Positions 8,981 through 17,876 of a stretch of 64,000 nucleotides of DNA are shown one piece after another. Each line of letters opens with the position of its first letter. Positions within the stretch are counted from its first letter, which is position 1. Source of the DNA: Synechococcus elongatus PCC 11801 (GTDB taxonomy: Bacteria; Cyanobacteriota; Cyanobacteriia; Synechococcales; Synechococcaceae); NCBI RefSeq assembly GCF_003846445.2, contig NZ_CP030139.2, forward strand, positions 434,001 to 498,000. Reading direction: 5' to 3'. The translations under genes and the position numbers were made by a program. The notes beneath the pieces were generated by a model. It worked only from the letters and a program-made list of their open reading frames with translations, had not been told where the DNA came from and ran no database searches.

Positions 8981-9918
8981 GGGTGGGGACTCCGGTCGCG
9001 CAAAACGCGTAGCAAACGTTGAAATTCAGCAGGGAGGGGTGCTTCGACCGCGATCGCCTCGCCCGTACGGGGATGCTGGAGGCTCAGCCGCCAGGCATGC
9101 AGGGCCTGTCCTTGGAGATTAACCCCCAGCGATCGCCCATTGCCGTAGAGCAGATCGCCCACCAGCGGATGACCAATGTGGTGACTATGAACCCGGATTT
9201 GATGTGTGCGACCGGTGGCAAGGCGGTAGTGGATCAAGGTGTAGTTACCCAGGCGTTCCTTGACCTGCCAGTGGGTGAGTGCCCAGCGCCCGCCACGCTC
9301 GATCGGGACGATAGCCATCCGTTTGCGATCGCGCAGATGCCGGCCAATCGGAGCTTCAACCTGACCACTGTCTTGTCGGGGCGAACCAAAGACAACGCCG
9401 AGATACTCCCGCTGTGCAGTTTTCGCTCGAATTTGATCCTGTAGGGATACCAGCGCTGCTTCGGTCTTCGCCACCACCATCGCCCCAGTTGTGTCCTTGT
9501 CGAGGCGATGGACAATGCCAGGGCGCTGCTCGCCACCAATTCCAGTCAGGGAGTCACCGCAGTGCGCCAGTAGCGCATGGACCAGTGTGCCGCTGTCGTG
9601 CCCAGCCGCAGGATGCACCACCATGCCAGCTGCCTTATTGACGATCAACAAGTCAGCGTCTTCGTAAAGGATGTCGAGGGGAATGGCCTCGGGCGCAAGG
9701 GCGATCGCTTCTGTCGGCGGCATTTCCAGTTCGAGGCGATCGCCCAAACGCGGTTGCCAGCGACGCTCATCGCAAATCTGACCATTGACCCGCAATTGAC
9801 CGGCGGCAATCAACTTCTGGAGCCGTGCCCGCGATAGCTGCGGCCATTGCTGCGCTAGCCAGCGATCGAGCCTTTCAGCCGGGACTTCCGTAATTTCTAG
9901 GTGCAGGCGATCGCTCAT
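8977..9918 (-). CDS. rluD: 23S rRNA pseudouridine synthase, RluD/RluA family
   Basis: A 313-residue enzyme that isomerises uridine to pseudouridine in large-subunit rRNA. It has an N-terminal S4 RNA-binding domain (ERLDRWLAQQWPQLSRARLQ) and the catalytic signature GIVHRLDKDTTGAMVVAKT, with the nucleophilic Asp in HRLDKDT, followed by the usual RTHQIRVH segment. The ATG at 9918 is chosen because it overlaps the stop of the AI-2E gene as ATGA and places the S4 domain at the N-terminus; the open frame continues upstream without homology. Its own stop overlaps the kinase start in the same way. Length fits the RluD class; which uridines are modified is not decidable here. Confidence 0.92.
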   Translation of the reverse strand: MSDRLHLEITEVPAERLDRWLAQQWPQLSRARLQKLIAAGQLRVNGQICDERRWQPRLGDRLELEMPPTEAIALAPEAIPLDILYEDADLLIVNKAAGMVVHPAAGHDSGTLVHALLAHCGDSLTGIGGEQRPGIVHRLDKDTTGAMVVAKTEAALVSLQDQIRAKTAQREYLGVVFGSPRQDSGQVEAPIGRHLRDRKRMAIVPIERGGRWALTHWQVKERLGNYTLIHYRLATGRTHQIRVHSHHIGHPLVGDLLYGNGRSLGVNLQGQALHAWRLSLQHPRTGEAIAVEAPLPAEFQRLLRVLRDRSPHP

Positions 9919-11006
9919 GGCTGGTTCGCCTCGGGTGGTAGCCCTTGTTTGGCCAAGTCCTTCGGTTGGAGGTAGAGCCGCTCGAGTAAAAGCGCAGCAC
10001 CGGCAATCCAAGGGGGAGCAATGACAGCCCCAACGATCCCGAGGAGTTGCACACCCCCCAACACTGCCAAGAGCTGATACAGCGGGTGGATCCCCACGGC
10101 TGCACCCACTAGCAGTGGATCGAGCACATAGCTTTCCAGATTTTGAATAATGACGAACAACAGCAAAACCCAGAGAAATAACCAAGCGCTATCTCCCTGC
10201 GCTAGGGCAACGAACAGAGCCGGAATGGCTCCCAAGAAGGGTCCGAGGAAGGGAATCAGGTTGGTAAAACCGGCGATCGCCCCGAGGCCAATGGCGTAAT
10301 CGCCCAAGCCGAGAGCCCGTAACCCTAGCGCGATCGCGATGCCCAAGAGCAGCGAAACCAACACTCGTCCGCGAATATAGGCGCCCATGCGCTGGCCCAC
10401 CGGACCGAGTAGCGCAGCTAGTCGATCGTCCCAAGGGGCGGCAAAGAGCCGTACGAAGCCTCGCCCGAGTGTTTTGCTGTCAGCGACTAAGTAACTGGAC
10501 AGCAGCAGACCGAGAACAACACTGAAGAAACCACCCACGATGCCGCGCGTAATCCCATAGGACTGGCGGAGTAATTGTTGGGAGGTATTGATCACCCAGC
10601 CTGCGACCTCTTGGGGATTGACCAATTGGGGCAAGAGGGGGGAGTCCTGCAGGTCGAGCTGTTCAGCAATGTCAATCGAGAGCAGTTCCACCCGCTCGAC
10701 TAGGTTGGGCAGTTGCCGCAACAGGGTTTCAATTTGGCTGATTACGAGGGGGCCCACCAGCAAGCTTGCCCCCGTCAAAATAGCTAGCAAGCCGCCATAG
10801 GCCACCAGTACCCCCAGCCAGCGTGGGAAGCGCCACGCCTCGAGCTGATTGACGATCGGCGCAATCGACGCTGCCAGCACGATCGCACTCATCAAGATTA
10901 AAATCAGCCCCCGCAACTGCCAGAGCATGAGCAGTGCAAGCGCTAGCCCCACGATCAGCAGTAGGCTGTCGGTCGTCAGGGAAATGCGGCGATCGCTCTC
11001 ACTCAT
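9915..11006 (-). CDS. AI-2E/PerM family transporter
   Basis: A 363-residue polytopic membrane protein of the AI-2E family exporter superfamily. The N-terminal pair of hydrophobic helices (LLLIVGLALALLMLWQL, LILILMSAIVLAASIAPIV), the hydrophilic middle region with LLRQLPNLVERVELLSI, and the C-terminal cluster with the family signature segment (GFTNLIPFLGPFLGAIPALFV) and ESYVLDPLLVG are all visible, about eight helices in total. Members export diverse small molecules or sodium/lithium ions; despite the name most have nothing to do with autoinducer-2. It lies 6 nt after rbgA and overlaps rluD by 4 nt, so it is translated as part of the chain. Substrate unknown. Confidence 0.88.
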   Translation of the reverse strand: MSESDRRISLTTDSLLLIVGLALALLMLWQLRGLILILMSAIVLAASIAPIVNQLEAWRFPRWLGVLVAYGGLLAILTGASLLVGPLVISQIETLLRQLPNLVERVELLSIDIAEQLDLQDSPLLPQLVNPQEVAGWVINTSQQLLRQSYGITRGIVGGFFSVVLGLLLSSYLVADSKTLGRGFVRLFAAPWDDRLAALLGPVGQRMGAYIRGRVLVSLLLGIAIALGLRALGLGDYAIGLGAIAGFTNLIPFLGPFLGAIPALFVALAQGDSAWLFLWVLLLFVIIQNLESYVLDPLLVGAAVGIHPLYQLLAVLGGVQLLGIVGAVIAPPWIAGAALLLERLYLQPKDLAKQGLPPEANQP

Positions 11007-11012
11007 AGGAGA

Positions 11013-11876
11013 TCAGGCCGTTGGAGGAAGTTCAAGGGCGATCGGGCCAAGGCTGCCGCGACGAAAATCATTGAGTAGCATCAGCGCAGTTCGTTCGCGA
11101 TCGCCCTGACAGCGATGGTCCGCTAATGCCGCTAGGTAAGCCTCTCCGCTATCTTCCACCGATAGCCCATAGCGATCGAAGAAGAGGGTTGGGGTCACGC
11201 CACTGAGGGGCTGCGCTTCCAAGGCTTGCAGGCAATCGACTAGGGCCGCTGCCACCCGTTGATTGTCGTAGGCTGCTTCGCCGATGTCATCGCAAAGCGC
11301 CAGCTTGAGCGCCGCAGTCTGATCATCGAGCCGACTTGGTAAAACGCCAGGGGCATCCAGTAAATCCAAATGCTCACTGACCCGTACCCAGCGCAGCGAT
11401 CGCGTCACCCCTGCGCGACGGGCACTTTCAACCACCTTTTTTTTGACCAAGCGATTGATCAGGGCCGACTTGCCGACATTGGGAAAGCCAATCACGACAG
11501 CCCGAACAGCTCGGGGCAGCATCCCCCGCTGCTTGCGGCGAGCATTCATGGCTGCTCCTGCTGCCTGTGCTGCTTGCGAGAGCTGCGCCACTCCGGTTCC
11601 AGCTTGGGCATCGGTTAACAAGACGCGATCGCCCTGCCCCCGAAACCAGTCAATCCAGGCCTGCCGTGCGGCAGCAGGGATCATGTCCAAGCGGTTGAGG
11701 ATTAATAGCCGCTCGCGACTCCCCAGCCAGCTTTTTAGGCGCGGGTGATCGGTCGCCAGAGGAATCCGGGCATCCCGTACTTCCAAGACCACATCGACCC
11801 GTTTTAATTGCTCCTGCAGCTGACGTTCAGCCTTGGCAATATGGCCGGGATACCACTGGATTTGCGGAGCACTCAT
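11013..11876 (-). CDS. rbgA: Ribosome biogenesis GTPase RbgA/YlqF
   Basis: A 287-residue circularly permuted GTPase needed for late assembly of the 50S subunit. The permutation is visible: the G4 motif (LLILNRLDMI, about residue 60) precedes the G1 loop (GFPNVGKSALINRL, about residue 130) and G3 (LLDAPGVL). The N-terminal IQWYPGHIAKAERQL is diagnostic of YlqF/RbgA. A C-terminal domain for rRNA binding follows (QRVAAALVDCLQAL...). The start ATG overlaps the stop of the upstream universal-stress gene by 4 nt. The AI-2E gene follows 6 nt downstream, linking ribosome maturation genes rbgA and rluD in one transcript. Confidence 0.95.
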   Translation of the reverse strand: MSAPQIQWYPGHIAKAERQLQEQLKRVDVVLEVRDARIPLATDHPRLKSWLGSRERLLILNRLDMIPAAARQAWIDWFRGQGDRVLLTDAQAGTGVAQLSQAAQAAGAAMNARRKQRGMLPRAVRAVVIGFPNVGKSALINRLVKKKVVESARRAGVTRSLRWVRVSEHLDLLDAPGVLPSRLDDQTAALKLALCDDIGEAAYDNQRVAAALVDCLQALEAQPLSGVTPTLFFDRYGLSVEDSGEAYLAALADHRCQGDRERTALMLLNDFRRGSLGPIALELPPTA

Positions 11877-12253
11877 GGCACAACTAGCACGGGACAGGGA
11901 GCCAAATTGATGACTCGGTTGGTGACACTTTCGGCTGCCCCTTCCGGCGTGAGGCCAATGCCTCGACAGCCCATCACAATCAGACTAGCGCCGACTTCAT
12001 CGGCCACATCACAGATGGCAAAAGGGGGATTGCCTTGGCGCTCGACGATCTCGGGGATGATGCCCTGAGATTCAAACAGCGATCGCCCTTTGTCGAGGAG
12101 CTCTGCCCCAGCTGCCGCTGACTCGGCATCATCGGCCACCACTGACAGCAATACCAGGCGACTGTTGTATTGCTGCACTAACTCCAGCACTAACTGGGAT
12201 GGCTCCCAAGCTTCACGGCTGCGATCGACGGGAAACAGTATGGTCTCAAACAT
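11873..12253 (-). CDS. Universal stress protein (UspA family), single domain
   Basis: A 126-residue UspA-fold protein. The N-terminus ETILFPVDRSREAWEPSQ carries the conserved Asp of the nucleotide pocket. The C-terminal pattern G-C-R-G-(9)-G-A-A (VMGCRGIGLTPEGAAESV) resembles the G-2X-G-9X-G(S/T) ATP-binding motif, but Ala replaces the last Ser/Thr, so ATP binding may be weakened. The ATG at 12253 has GGAG 7 nt upstream. It is the first gene of the five-gene minus-strand chain, so the promoter of the chain should lie in the 246 nt shared with the divergent pgk gene. The precise role is unknown, as for most members. Confidence 0.88.
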   Translation of the reverse strand: MFETILFPVDRSREAWEPSQLVLELVQQYNSRLVLLSVVADDAESAAAGAELLDKGRSLFESQGIIPEIVERQGNPPFAICDVADEVGASLIVMGCRGIGLTPEGAAESVTNRVINLAPCPVLVVP

Positions 12254-12499
12254 GATGGCTCCCTGAACCCAGATCAGGCCCCTCTATTCAGTAATAATGA
12301 TTACCGTCGATGCTCCGAATTCAGCGGGACTGCCCTGATTTTTCGTGATCGGCAGGCCCCCGGCCATAGGGTTGTGGGCTGCGATCGCCGCCTCGTGAGT
12401 ATTGTCTCGCAATCTGGACTTCCCTCCCCCCAGCGATCGCGTGGGACTGGAAGATCTTGCCCCGCTGAGCTGAGCCTGTCCTAAGGAGACTATCCAACC

Positions 12500-13708
12500 G
12501 TGTCCAAAAGAACTTTAGCAAGCCTGACCGCCGCTGACTTAGAGGGCAAGCGCGTCCTCGTGCGTGTCGACTTCAATGTCCCTTTGGACGGCAACGGGAA
12601 AATTACGGATGACACCCGCATCCGCGCAGCGCTGCCGACGATTCGCTACCTGTCGGAAAATGGCGCCAAAGTCATTCTGGCCAGCCACTTTGGTCGTCCC
12701 AAAGGCAAGCCCGTCGAGAGCATGCGCTTGACCCCGGTGGCTGAGCGCCTTTCGGAATTGCTGGGTCGCCCCGTGGTCAAAACGACGGATGCGATTGGTG
12801 CCGGCGCTGAAGCCCAGGTAGCAGCGACCAACAATGGTCAAGTCGTGTTGCTGGAAAACGTGCGTTTCCACGCTGAAGAAGAAGCCAACGACGCTGAATT
12901 TGCGAAAGCACTGGCAAGCTTGGCGGATCTCTACGTCAACGATGCCTTCGGTGCTGCTCACCGGGCCCACGCTTCCACCGCTGGCGTGACGGAATATCTG
13001 TCGCCTTGCGTGGCCGGTTACCTGCTGGAAAAAGAGCTGCAGTACCTGCAAGCAGCAATCGATAACCCCCAACGCCCCTTGGCTGCGATCGTGGGTGGCT
13101 CGAAGGTCTCCAGCAAAATTGGCGTGATTGAAACACTGCTGGATAAGTGCGACAAGCTGCTGATTGGCGGCGGCATGATCTTCACCTTCTACAAAGCCCA
13201 AGGTTTGTCGGTCGGTGGCTCGCTGGTTGAAGAAGACAAACTCGATCTGGCGCGATCGCTGATCGCGAAGGCCCAAGAGAAAGGCGTTCAACTGTTGCTC
13301 CCCGTCGATGTCGTGGTGGCCGATAAATTTGCACCGGATGCCAACGCCAAAACCGTGGCCGTTGATTCGATTCCCGATGGCTGGATGGGCTTGGACATTG
13401 GTCCCGAGTCGGTCAAACAATTCGAAGAAGCCTTGGCTGACTGCCGTTCGGTGATCTGGAACGGCCCGATGGGTGTGTTCGAATTCGACAAATTTGCAGT
13501 CGGCACCGAGGCGATCGCTCGCAGCTTGGCAGGACTGACCCGCAAGGGCGCAACTACGATCATTGGCGGTGGTGACTCAGTGGCAGCCGTTGAGAAAGTG
13601 GGTGTCGCCTCAGAAATGAGCCACATTTCCACTGGTGGCGGTGCCAGCTTGGAATTGCTGGAAGGCAAAGTCCTGCCCGGTGTAGCTGCGCTGGATGACG
13701 CGGCGTAG
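12500..13708 (+). CDS. pgk: Phosphoglycerate kinase
   Basis: A 402-residue enzyme catalysing reversible phosphate transfer between 1,3-bisphosphoglycerate and ADP; in cyanobacteria it serves both glycolysis and the Calvin-Benson cycle. Family segments are intact: [12 protein letters not shown] near the N-terminus, the basic patch [23 protein letters not shown], the hinge [11 protein letters not shown], and the nucleotide loop [11 protein letters not shown] near the C-terminus. The start is GTG with AAGGAG about 12 nt upstream. The gene is monocistronic and followed by a clear intrinsic terminator. Codon use is strongly biased, as expected for a highly expressed gene. Confidence 0.98.
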   Translation: MSKRTLASLTAADLEGKRVLVRVDFNVPLDGNGKITDDTRIRAALPTIRYLSENGAKVILASHFGRPKGKPVESMRLTPVAERLSELLGRPVVKTTDAIGAGAEAQVAATNNGQVVLLENVRFHAEEEANDAEFAKALASLADLYVNDAFGAAHRAHASTAGVTEYLSPCVAGYLLEKELQYLQAAIDNPQRPLAAIVGGSKVSSKIGVIETLLDKCDKLLIGGGMIFTFYKAQGLSVGGSLVEEDKLDLARSLIAKAQEKGVQLLLPVDVVVADKFAPDANAKTVAVDSIPDGWMGLDIGPESVKQFEEALADCRSVIWNGPMGVFEFDKFAVGTEAIARSLAGLTRKGATTIIGGGDSVAAVEKVGVASEMSHISTGGGASLELLEGKVLPGVAALDDAA

Positions 13709-13751
13709 TCTGCGGTTCAACCAGTCGCGTATTGAAGACCCCTCCTGAATT

Positions 13752-13784
13752 AGCGGCCTCCTCGCGCGGGGAGACCGCTTTTTT
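13752..13784 (+). terminator. Intrinsic terminator of pgk
   Basis: AGCGG and CCGCT arms flank an inner CTCC/GGAG pairing with a small GC-rich loop, followed by TTTTTT. It lies 44 nt after the pgk stop. Confidence 0.85.
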
Positions 13785-14244
13785 GTTTGATTTTTTGTCC
13801 TGACTTCAGGCCAACGCTGCTTGCTTCAGCGGGAGGTCAACACCTTGGGGTTCGACGCGCTCTAACCGAATCAATCTTGGATGTGATTGGGTGGCTGGGC
13901 AAACTGACTCAGGCAAAAATCTGGCAGATCAGGATCTGCGATCGCCAGCCGCTGTTTATGAGAAGAATGTCGCAACCTCTGTTACAAGCTGGCTCGAAGC
14001 CGCTGCTGATTCGCTCGGGGCGTCCCACTAGCTGAAGCAGGCGGCTCAACAGAGACTACTCATGATGCGAGAGCTGTCCTCGAGATCTAGCAAAACGCGA
14101 TCGCTGCTAGACGATGATGCGCTGCAGCTAGGGACTTGCCCCACAATCGTTGCAATGATGTCAATATGTAAAGCAGTTAATCATCTGGCAGGGATCAGGC
14201 CTGATCCTGAATCCAGGTTGGAGTGCAGTCCTCGGATCCCCCCT
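13785..14244. other. Long leader region upstream of the Hlip gene
   Basis: About 460 bases between the pgk terminator and the small Hlip gene. An 82-codon open frame (13787-14035) begins inside the terminator and has no ribosome binding site, so I do not call it. An AT-richer segment at 14157-14180 (TCAATATGTAAAGCAGTTAA) is the best place for promoter elements and contains a TGTAAA half resembling light-response sites, without a proper second half. Inverted GGGATC/GATCC and CAGGCCTG elements occur near 14190-14240. Confidence 0.45.
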
Positions 14245-14451
14245 ATGGCCCCCATTGATAGCCGCGAACTCAACCTCACTGATGTCTCGGAGACTGACGT
14301 CACGCCGCTGGTTCCCAAAGAGGAGCTGAATGCTTGGAAGCGCGGCTTTACGCCTCAAGCCGAGATTTGGAATGGGCGCTTTGCCATGTTAGGCGTCACC
14401 CTTGTCTTGGCAACCGTCTTGATCCTCAACTGGGGCTGGCTGGGATTCTAA
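14245..14451 (+). CDS. High-light-inducible (Hlip/SCP) chlorophyll-binding protein
   Basis: A 68-residue single-helix protein. The core EIWNGRFAMLGVTLVLATVL carries the ExxNGRxAM signature of the LHC superfamily, in which Glu, Asn and Arg ligate chlorophyll and close helix pairs. The N-terminus is acidic and hydrophilic and the C-terminus ends NWGWLGF. Hlips bind chlorophyll and carotenoid in the thylakoid membrane and protect photosystem assembly under strong light. I chose the ATG at 14245, giving the usual Hlip length, because the longer open frame (from 14062) has no homologous sequence; no strong Shine-Dalgarno is seen, so the start is the weakest part of the call. Which Hli paralogue this is cannot be told. 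Confidence 0.85.
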   Translation: MAPIDSRELNLTDVSETDVTPLVPKEELNAWKRGFTPQAEIWNGRFAMLGVTLVLATVLILNWGWLGF

Positions 14452-14476
14452 TCCCGCACAAGGCGAAGACTCACCC

Positions 14477-15214
14477 CTAAGCGATCGCTTTGAGTGTCCA
14501 GGGGTGAACGTGTCCCCATGCCACTGCTGAGACTACATCCCGCCGCCGTAGATAACCAGCTTCGATCGCTTCTCTCAAGTAACCCAGCCAAAAATCTGTC
14601 AGCTCATGCCGAGGATTTTTCCAAGGCTGGCTGCGGACATGGGAGAAGTGAACAATGTTCGTCTCTGGCGTCACGATGTTGAAGTGATTCCAACTGGGTG
14701 GTAGCTTGGCGATGCGATCTTGTTCAAACCACTGCAGCTCCATAAAGTTGCGATAGCGAATTTGTCCGGGCAAGGGTTCCTGTTTGTTGGGGACCACCAA
14801 GGCAAAGAGCTCGTCAGGTTGCCACGGTAGTTGCGCACAGTCCAGTAGCATCACGCTGGTGTGCCAAGTATGGACGTGGGGCTTGCCATTGTAGAGACCT
14901 TCGGCTTCATAGACACAGGCGATCGCCTTATCCTCAGGCAAGAGATCGAACAGAGGAGCCAGATCCGTCAGCGCTAGCTGATCGGCATCGAGGTAGAGTG
15001 CCTTACCCTGATAGCCCATGGCTTGTGGCAGCGTGAAGCGGACGAAGCCAAAACGTGTGCCCCCAACTCGGCGCTGGGTTTGGGTGAGTGGAATGATCTC
15101 AATACTGGGATCCGAAAGGTGTTTGCGGATCGAATAGATCAGGGTCTGCTCTGCCAAATACTGATTGGCTTCCGTGCCAATGTAGATGCGGCGAGAAGAA
15201 GAAGCGCTACCCAT
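14477..15214 (-). CDS. GT8-like nucleotide-sugar transferase
   Basis: A 245-residue protein starting with RRIYIGTEANQYLAEQTLIYSI, which resembles the N-terminal nucleotide-binding strand of family-8 glycosyltransferases. The motif ALYLDADQLALTDLAPLF (about residue 92) contains the metal-binding D-x-D (DAD) typical of GT-A enzymes. Later WNHFNIVTPETNIVHFSHV matches the GT8 pattern of N-x-(D/V) and H-F-S-(x) near the C-terminus. It probably transfers a sugar from a nucleotide donor in the cytoplasm, but donor and acceptor are unknown. The ATG at 15214 is preceded by GGAG. It is transcribed alone, convergent with the Hlip gene and divergent from gmk. Confidence 0.72.
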   Translation of the reverse strand: MGSASSSRRIYIGTEANQYLAEQTLIYSIRKHLSDPSIEIIPLTQTQRRVGGTRFGFVRFTLPQAMGYQGKALYLDADQLALTDLAPLFDLLPEDKAIACVYEAEGLYNGKPHVHTWHTSVMLLDCAQLPWQPDELFALVVPNKQEPLPGQIRYRNFMELQWFEQDRIAKLPPSWNHFNIVTPETNIVHFSHVRSQPWKNPRHELTDFWLGYLREAIEAGYLRRRDVVSAVAWGHVHPWTLKAIA

Positions 15215-15482
15215 CCATCACTCCGGCGATCGCGTGGGGCGATTCTATCAAGGGAGTCGTTACAAGACGCTGTCTAACAGGACAGCTTCGCTGAGTGGAT
15301 AGCATTTTTGACCTTCCTTCACAAGACCTTTCGACTAGCCCTGACGCAGCTATCAGACAGCCTTGAATCGACTGCAGGCTGACTGAAGGTCTTGAGCCGC
15401 TCCGATCGCAATCAGCCCAGCACTCCTGAGGGATAGGACTCGCGGAGCACTAAGATAAACCCCAGCGAACGGAAGCGTGCTG

Positions 15483-16034
15483 ATGAGTATTGGTCGTGTA
15501 GTGGTCTTGACTGGACCGAGTGGCGTGGGGAAGGGCACCCTGTTGAAAGCAATTTTGGCCCAGCATCCCGAGGCCTTTCTCTCAATTTCGGCCACAACGC
15601 GATCGCCCCGTTCTGGCGAAGTGGATGGTCAGCACTACTATTTCCTCAGTCGGGCAGACTTCCAAGCCAAAATTGCCGAGCGTGAGTTTTTGGAATGGGC
15701 AGAATTTGCTGGCAATCTCTATGGCACCCCGCGATCACCGGTGATTGAGCAGGTCAATCAGGGGCGGACCGTCATTCTCGAAATTGAACTTGAGGGTGCC
15801 CGCCAAGTCCGCCAAACCCTGCCAACTGCTCGGCAAGTGATGCTGCTACCGCCCAGTATCGAAGAGCTCGAGCGCCGCATTCGTGAACGGGCCACCGAAG
15901 ATGAGGTCGCGATCGCTCGGCGTCTCGACCGGGCCCAAGCAGAAATCAGCGCGGCCAAGGAGTTTGACCGCTGCGTGATCAATGACCAATTGGACAGCGC
16001 GATCGCAGCACTCGAGGACGCTATTTTTGCTTAG
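15483..16034 (+). CDS. gmk: Guanylate kinase
   Basis: A 183-residue enzyme phosphorylating GMP to GDP with ATP. The P-loop [10 protein letters not shown] is at residues 11-20, the GMP-binding segment [21 protein letters not shown] follows (given here only as the landmark TTRSPRSGE), and the lid region has [11 protein letters not shown]. Length matches family members. I start at the ATG at 15483, which follows a GTG-CTG that could extend the frame by two codons. Convergent with the TPR protein gene, with a hairpin in the gap. Confidence 0.96.
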   Translation: MSIGRVVVLTGPSGVGKGTLLKAILAQHPEAFLSISATTRSPRSGEVDGQHYYFLSRADFQAKIAEREFLEWAEFAGNLYGTPRSPVIEQVNQGRTVILEIELEGARQVRQTLPTARQVMLLPPSIEELERRIRERATEDEVAIARRLDRAQAEISAAKEFDRCVINDQLDSAIAALEDAIFA

Positions 16035-16063
16035 CGTTTTGAGGCTCCCCTGAAATCACACTA

Positions 16064-16081
16064 GGGTCGGCTCACCGACCC
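16064..16081. terminator. Hairpin between gmk and the convergent TPR gene
   Basis: GGGTCGG (16064-16070), loop CTCA, CCGACCC (16075-16081): a perfect 7-bp stem midway between two convergent stops. There is no long T-run, so bidirectional termination is inferred. Confidence 0.55.
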
Positions 16082-16092
16082 CAAGGCGATCG

Positions 16093-16683
16093 CTAGCGTG
16101 CTGGTGGTTGTTGCGCAGGGGGTGTCTGGGGAGCCGGTTGCTGAGGCGCAGGCTGCGTACCGTCAACACTGCGTGGATAGGGCAGGGAGGTGAAGCCCAA
16201 CTCATAGAGTTGCGCGTAGGCTTGTTTGCCGAGATCCGTGGTTGGGTTCTGGGACTGAACAACTTGGACGAGAAGCGGAATGGCAACCTCGGGTTGATTG
16301 AGACGACGGTAGAGCAGGGCGAGCTTGTAGGCGGCTTGATCACGACCTTGGGCGGCTTGGGCTGCCCGCTGCCGCTGATCATTGGAAATCTTGACGTCAA
16401 TCCCGCTGAAGGAGCCCGCTAGCCCTTGGTGAAACTGCACCAACGCACCAAAGGACTTCCGCGCCAAATCATACTTATCGAGAGCAACCGGGAACTTTTG
16501 GGCGGCAACTGCAGCATCCCCCTCAGCCATGATGCGTAGCACTGCATCGTAGTTGAGGTTGGATTGGGTGGTGACTCTTTCGGGCGCTGGGACGGAGCTG
16601 CCAGACTGCGCCCGCGCTGGAAGCCCAGAGGCCAAACTGGCGATCGCGGCCAGTGAGACGAGACTACGAACGACTAAACGCAT
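16093..16683 (-). CDS. Exported TPR-like protein, unknown function
   Basis: A 196-residue protein with a signal peptide (MRLVVRSLVSLAAIASLASGLPARAQS). A helical region follows with TPR-like spacing: AEGDAAVAAQKFPVALDKYDLARKSF and QAAYKLALLYRRLNQPEVAIPLL (landmarks AVAAQKFPVALDKYDLA and LALLYRRLNQPEVAIPLL). The last 25 residues are Pro/Gln-rich. It is predicted to be periplasmic or thylakoid-lumenal and to act through protein contacts. The start is uncertain: an in-frame TTG lies seven codons upstream, but neither start has a good Shine-Dalgarno, and the ATG gives the cleaner signal peptide. It neighbours plsC on the same strand with a 93-nt gap. Confidence 0.7.
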   Translation of the reverse strand: MRLVVRSLVSLAAIASLASGLPARAQSGSSVPAPERVTTQSNLNYDAVLRIMAEGDAAVAAQKFPVALDKYDLARKSFGALVQFHQGLAGSFSGIDVKISNDQRQRAAQAAQGRDQAAYKLALLYRRLNQPEVAIPLLVQVVQSQNPTTDLGKQAYAQLYELGFTSLPYPRSVDGTQPAPQQPAPQTPPAQQPPAR

Positions 16684-16776
16684 ATTGGGAGTTCTCACAC
16701 TCAAGGAGGGGTAGGACAGCCGTCGGACGCCCCCGCCGGACTTGCCATCGCAGTCTACAACAGAAGCTCCACAGAA

Positions 16777-17544
16777 CTAGAGCAACTCTTGGGACGGCGG
16801 CAACGGCATCAAAGGTTCCTGACAAGGGGCTAGGTGATGGAGGGCTTGCTGGTGCAGTCGACCTAGATGATCGGCTAGTTCGTGGGTGAGCGCGATCGCT
16901 CCTTGCTTGGGGGAAAGATGCTGGTAGCCTTGGGTGGAGAGGGGCTGACCAATGCGAATGCTGCAACGGCTGCCCCGTCGCGGTTGCAGGTCGCTGTAGA
17001 CCAAACCAATCGGCACGATCTCAACGGGCTGCTGACCCAAGTGCTGAGCTTGCAAGGCCATTCGCGCCGGCCCCAGCTTGAGCGGATGTACCTGCCGATC
17101 CTGAAAGATGCCGCCTTCTGGGAAGACAACCACCATCTCTTGTTGCTGTAGCAGCTCGACGCCGTAGCGGACGCTGGCGATACCGGGGCGATCGGTATCG
17201 ACGGGGAAGCCGCCCAGTCGCCAGATAAACCAGCCTTGGAGGCCGCGCATCTCGTTGGCTGAAACCATGAACCGCACATCACGACCTGACGTTCGCCGCC
17301 CCACGGCATGAGGCACCATCAGAGCATCCCAGCGCGATCGGTGAGTAGGGGCAAGGATGACTGGTCCACTGCGAGGAATATTTTCAGTGCCCGCGATGTT
17401 GATCTCGGCAAAGTGACAGGGCAAAACAAGTCGCCCGACCAGTTGATAGGCCAGCGGGGCCAACCAGCCAGAGACGCGAGACTGCTGACACTGCAGCATG
17501 GGTTGATGATCCTCGAGCAGATCAGAGGCAGGAGACAGCAGCAT
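16777..17544 (-). CDS. plsC: 1-acyl-sn-glycerol-3-phosphate acyltransferase
   Basis: A 255-residue lysophosphatidate acyltransferase making phosphatidic acid. The catalytic HX4D box is HRSRWD (in LAPTHRSRWDALM), the substrate box is VVFPEGGIF, and GGFPVDTDRP and VPIGLVYSD are the further conserved blocks of the family. The N-terminus is amphipathic, suiting membrane association. The ATG at 17544 is used; a TTG four codons upstream is possible. A second PlsC-domain protein is at 40709-42085, so the two probably differ in substrate. The N-terminal region is divergent from pdxJ. Confidence 0.9.
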   Translation of the reverse strand: MLLSPASDLLEDHQPMLQCQQSRVSGWLAPLAYQLVGRLVLPCHFAEINIAGTENIPRSGPVILAPTHRSRWDALMVPHAVGRRTSGRDVRFMVSANEMRGLQGWFIWRLGGFPVDTDRPGIASVRYGVELLQQQEMVVVFPEGGIFQDRQVHPLKLGPARMALQAQHLGQQPVEIVPIGLVYSDLQPRRGSRCSIRIGQPLSTQGYQHLSPKQGAIALTHELADHLGRLHQQALHHLAPCQEPLMPLPPSQELL

Positions 17545-17876
17545 GACGGCGGGCAAAAACCTTCACCATGCTAGTGACTGAGGTGACTCAGGACCGATCG
17601 CGATCGGACAGTTTGGCCAGAGTCTATGCCAATCCTTCTTCCATTGTTGGGGTCGCTGTCGGTTGCTGCTATCGATCGCCTCTATGCAAGGGATTGAGGC
17701 GATCGCACAATACTAGTCAAGGACCTCCCCCAAGTTCACCCCCTCTTTGCAAAGCTGTGGGATCGATGCCATCACTGTGATGGGTAGCTCTGCAGCCAAC
17801 TGCGTGGGCAGTCAAAGCATCGCTTGGGGATCAGGTCGATCGCATGTGCATGTTTAGTGCTGGAGGCTCTGCTACC
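17545..17876. other. Divergent intergenic region plsC / pdxJ with inverted repeat
   Basis: About 330 bases. The notable element is a 10-bp inverted repeat, CGATCGCCTC (17673-17682) and GAGGCGATCG (17696-17705), with a 13-nt loop, in which HIP1-derived halves form the stem. An open frame at 17568-17780 lacks a ribosome binding site and is not called. Promoters for plsC (minus) and pdxJ (plus) must be here. Confidence 0.5.

Noticed and set aside
13820-13870. tRNA-like GGTTCGA segment
   Set aside because: No cloverleaf can be drawn: the acceptor and anticodon stems do not pair.
13787-14035. 82-codon frame after pgk
   Set aside because: It starts inside the pgk terminator and has no ribosome binding site.
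14157-14180. Possible RpaB-type HLR1 light-response site before the Hlip gene
   Set aside because: Only one TGTAAA half fits the consensus; the second direct repeat at the required spacing is missing.
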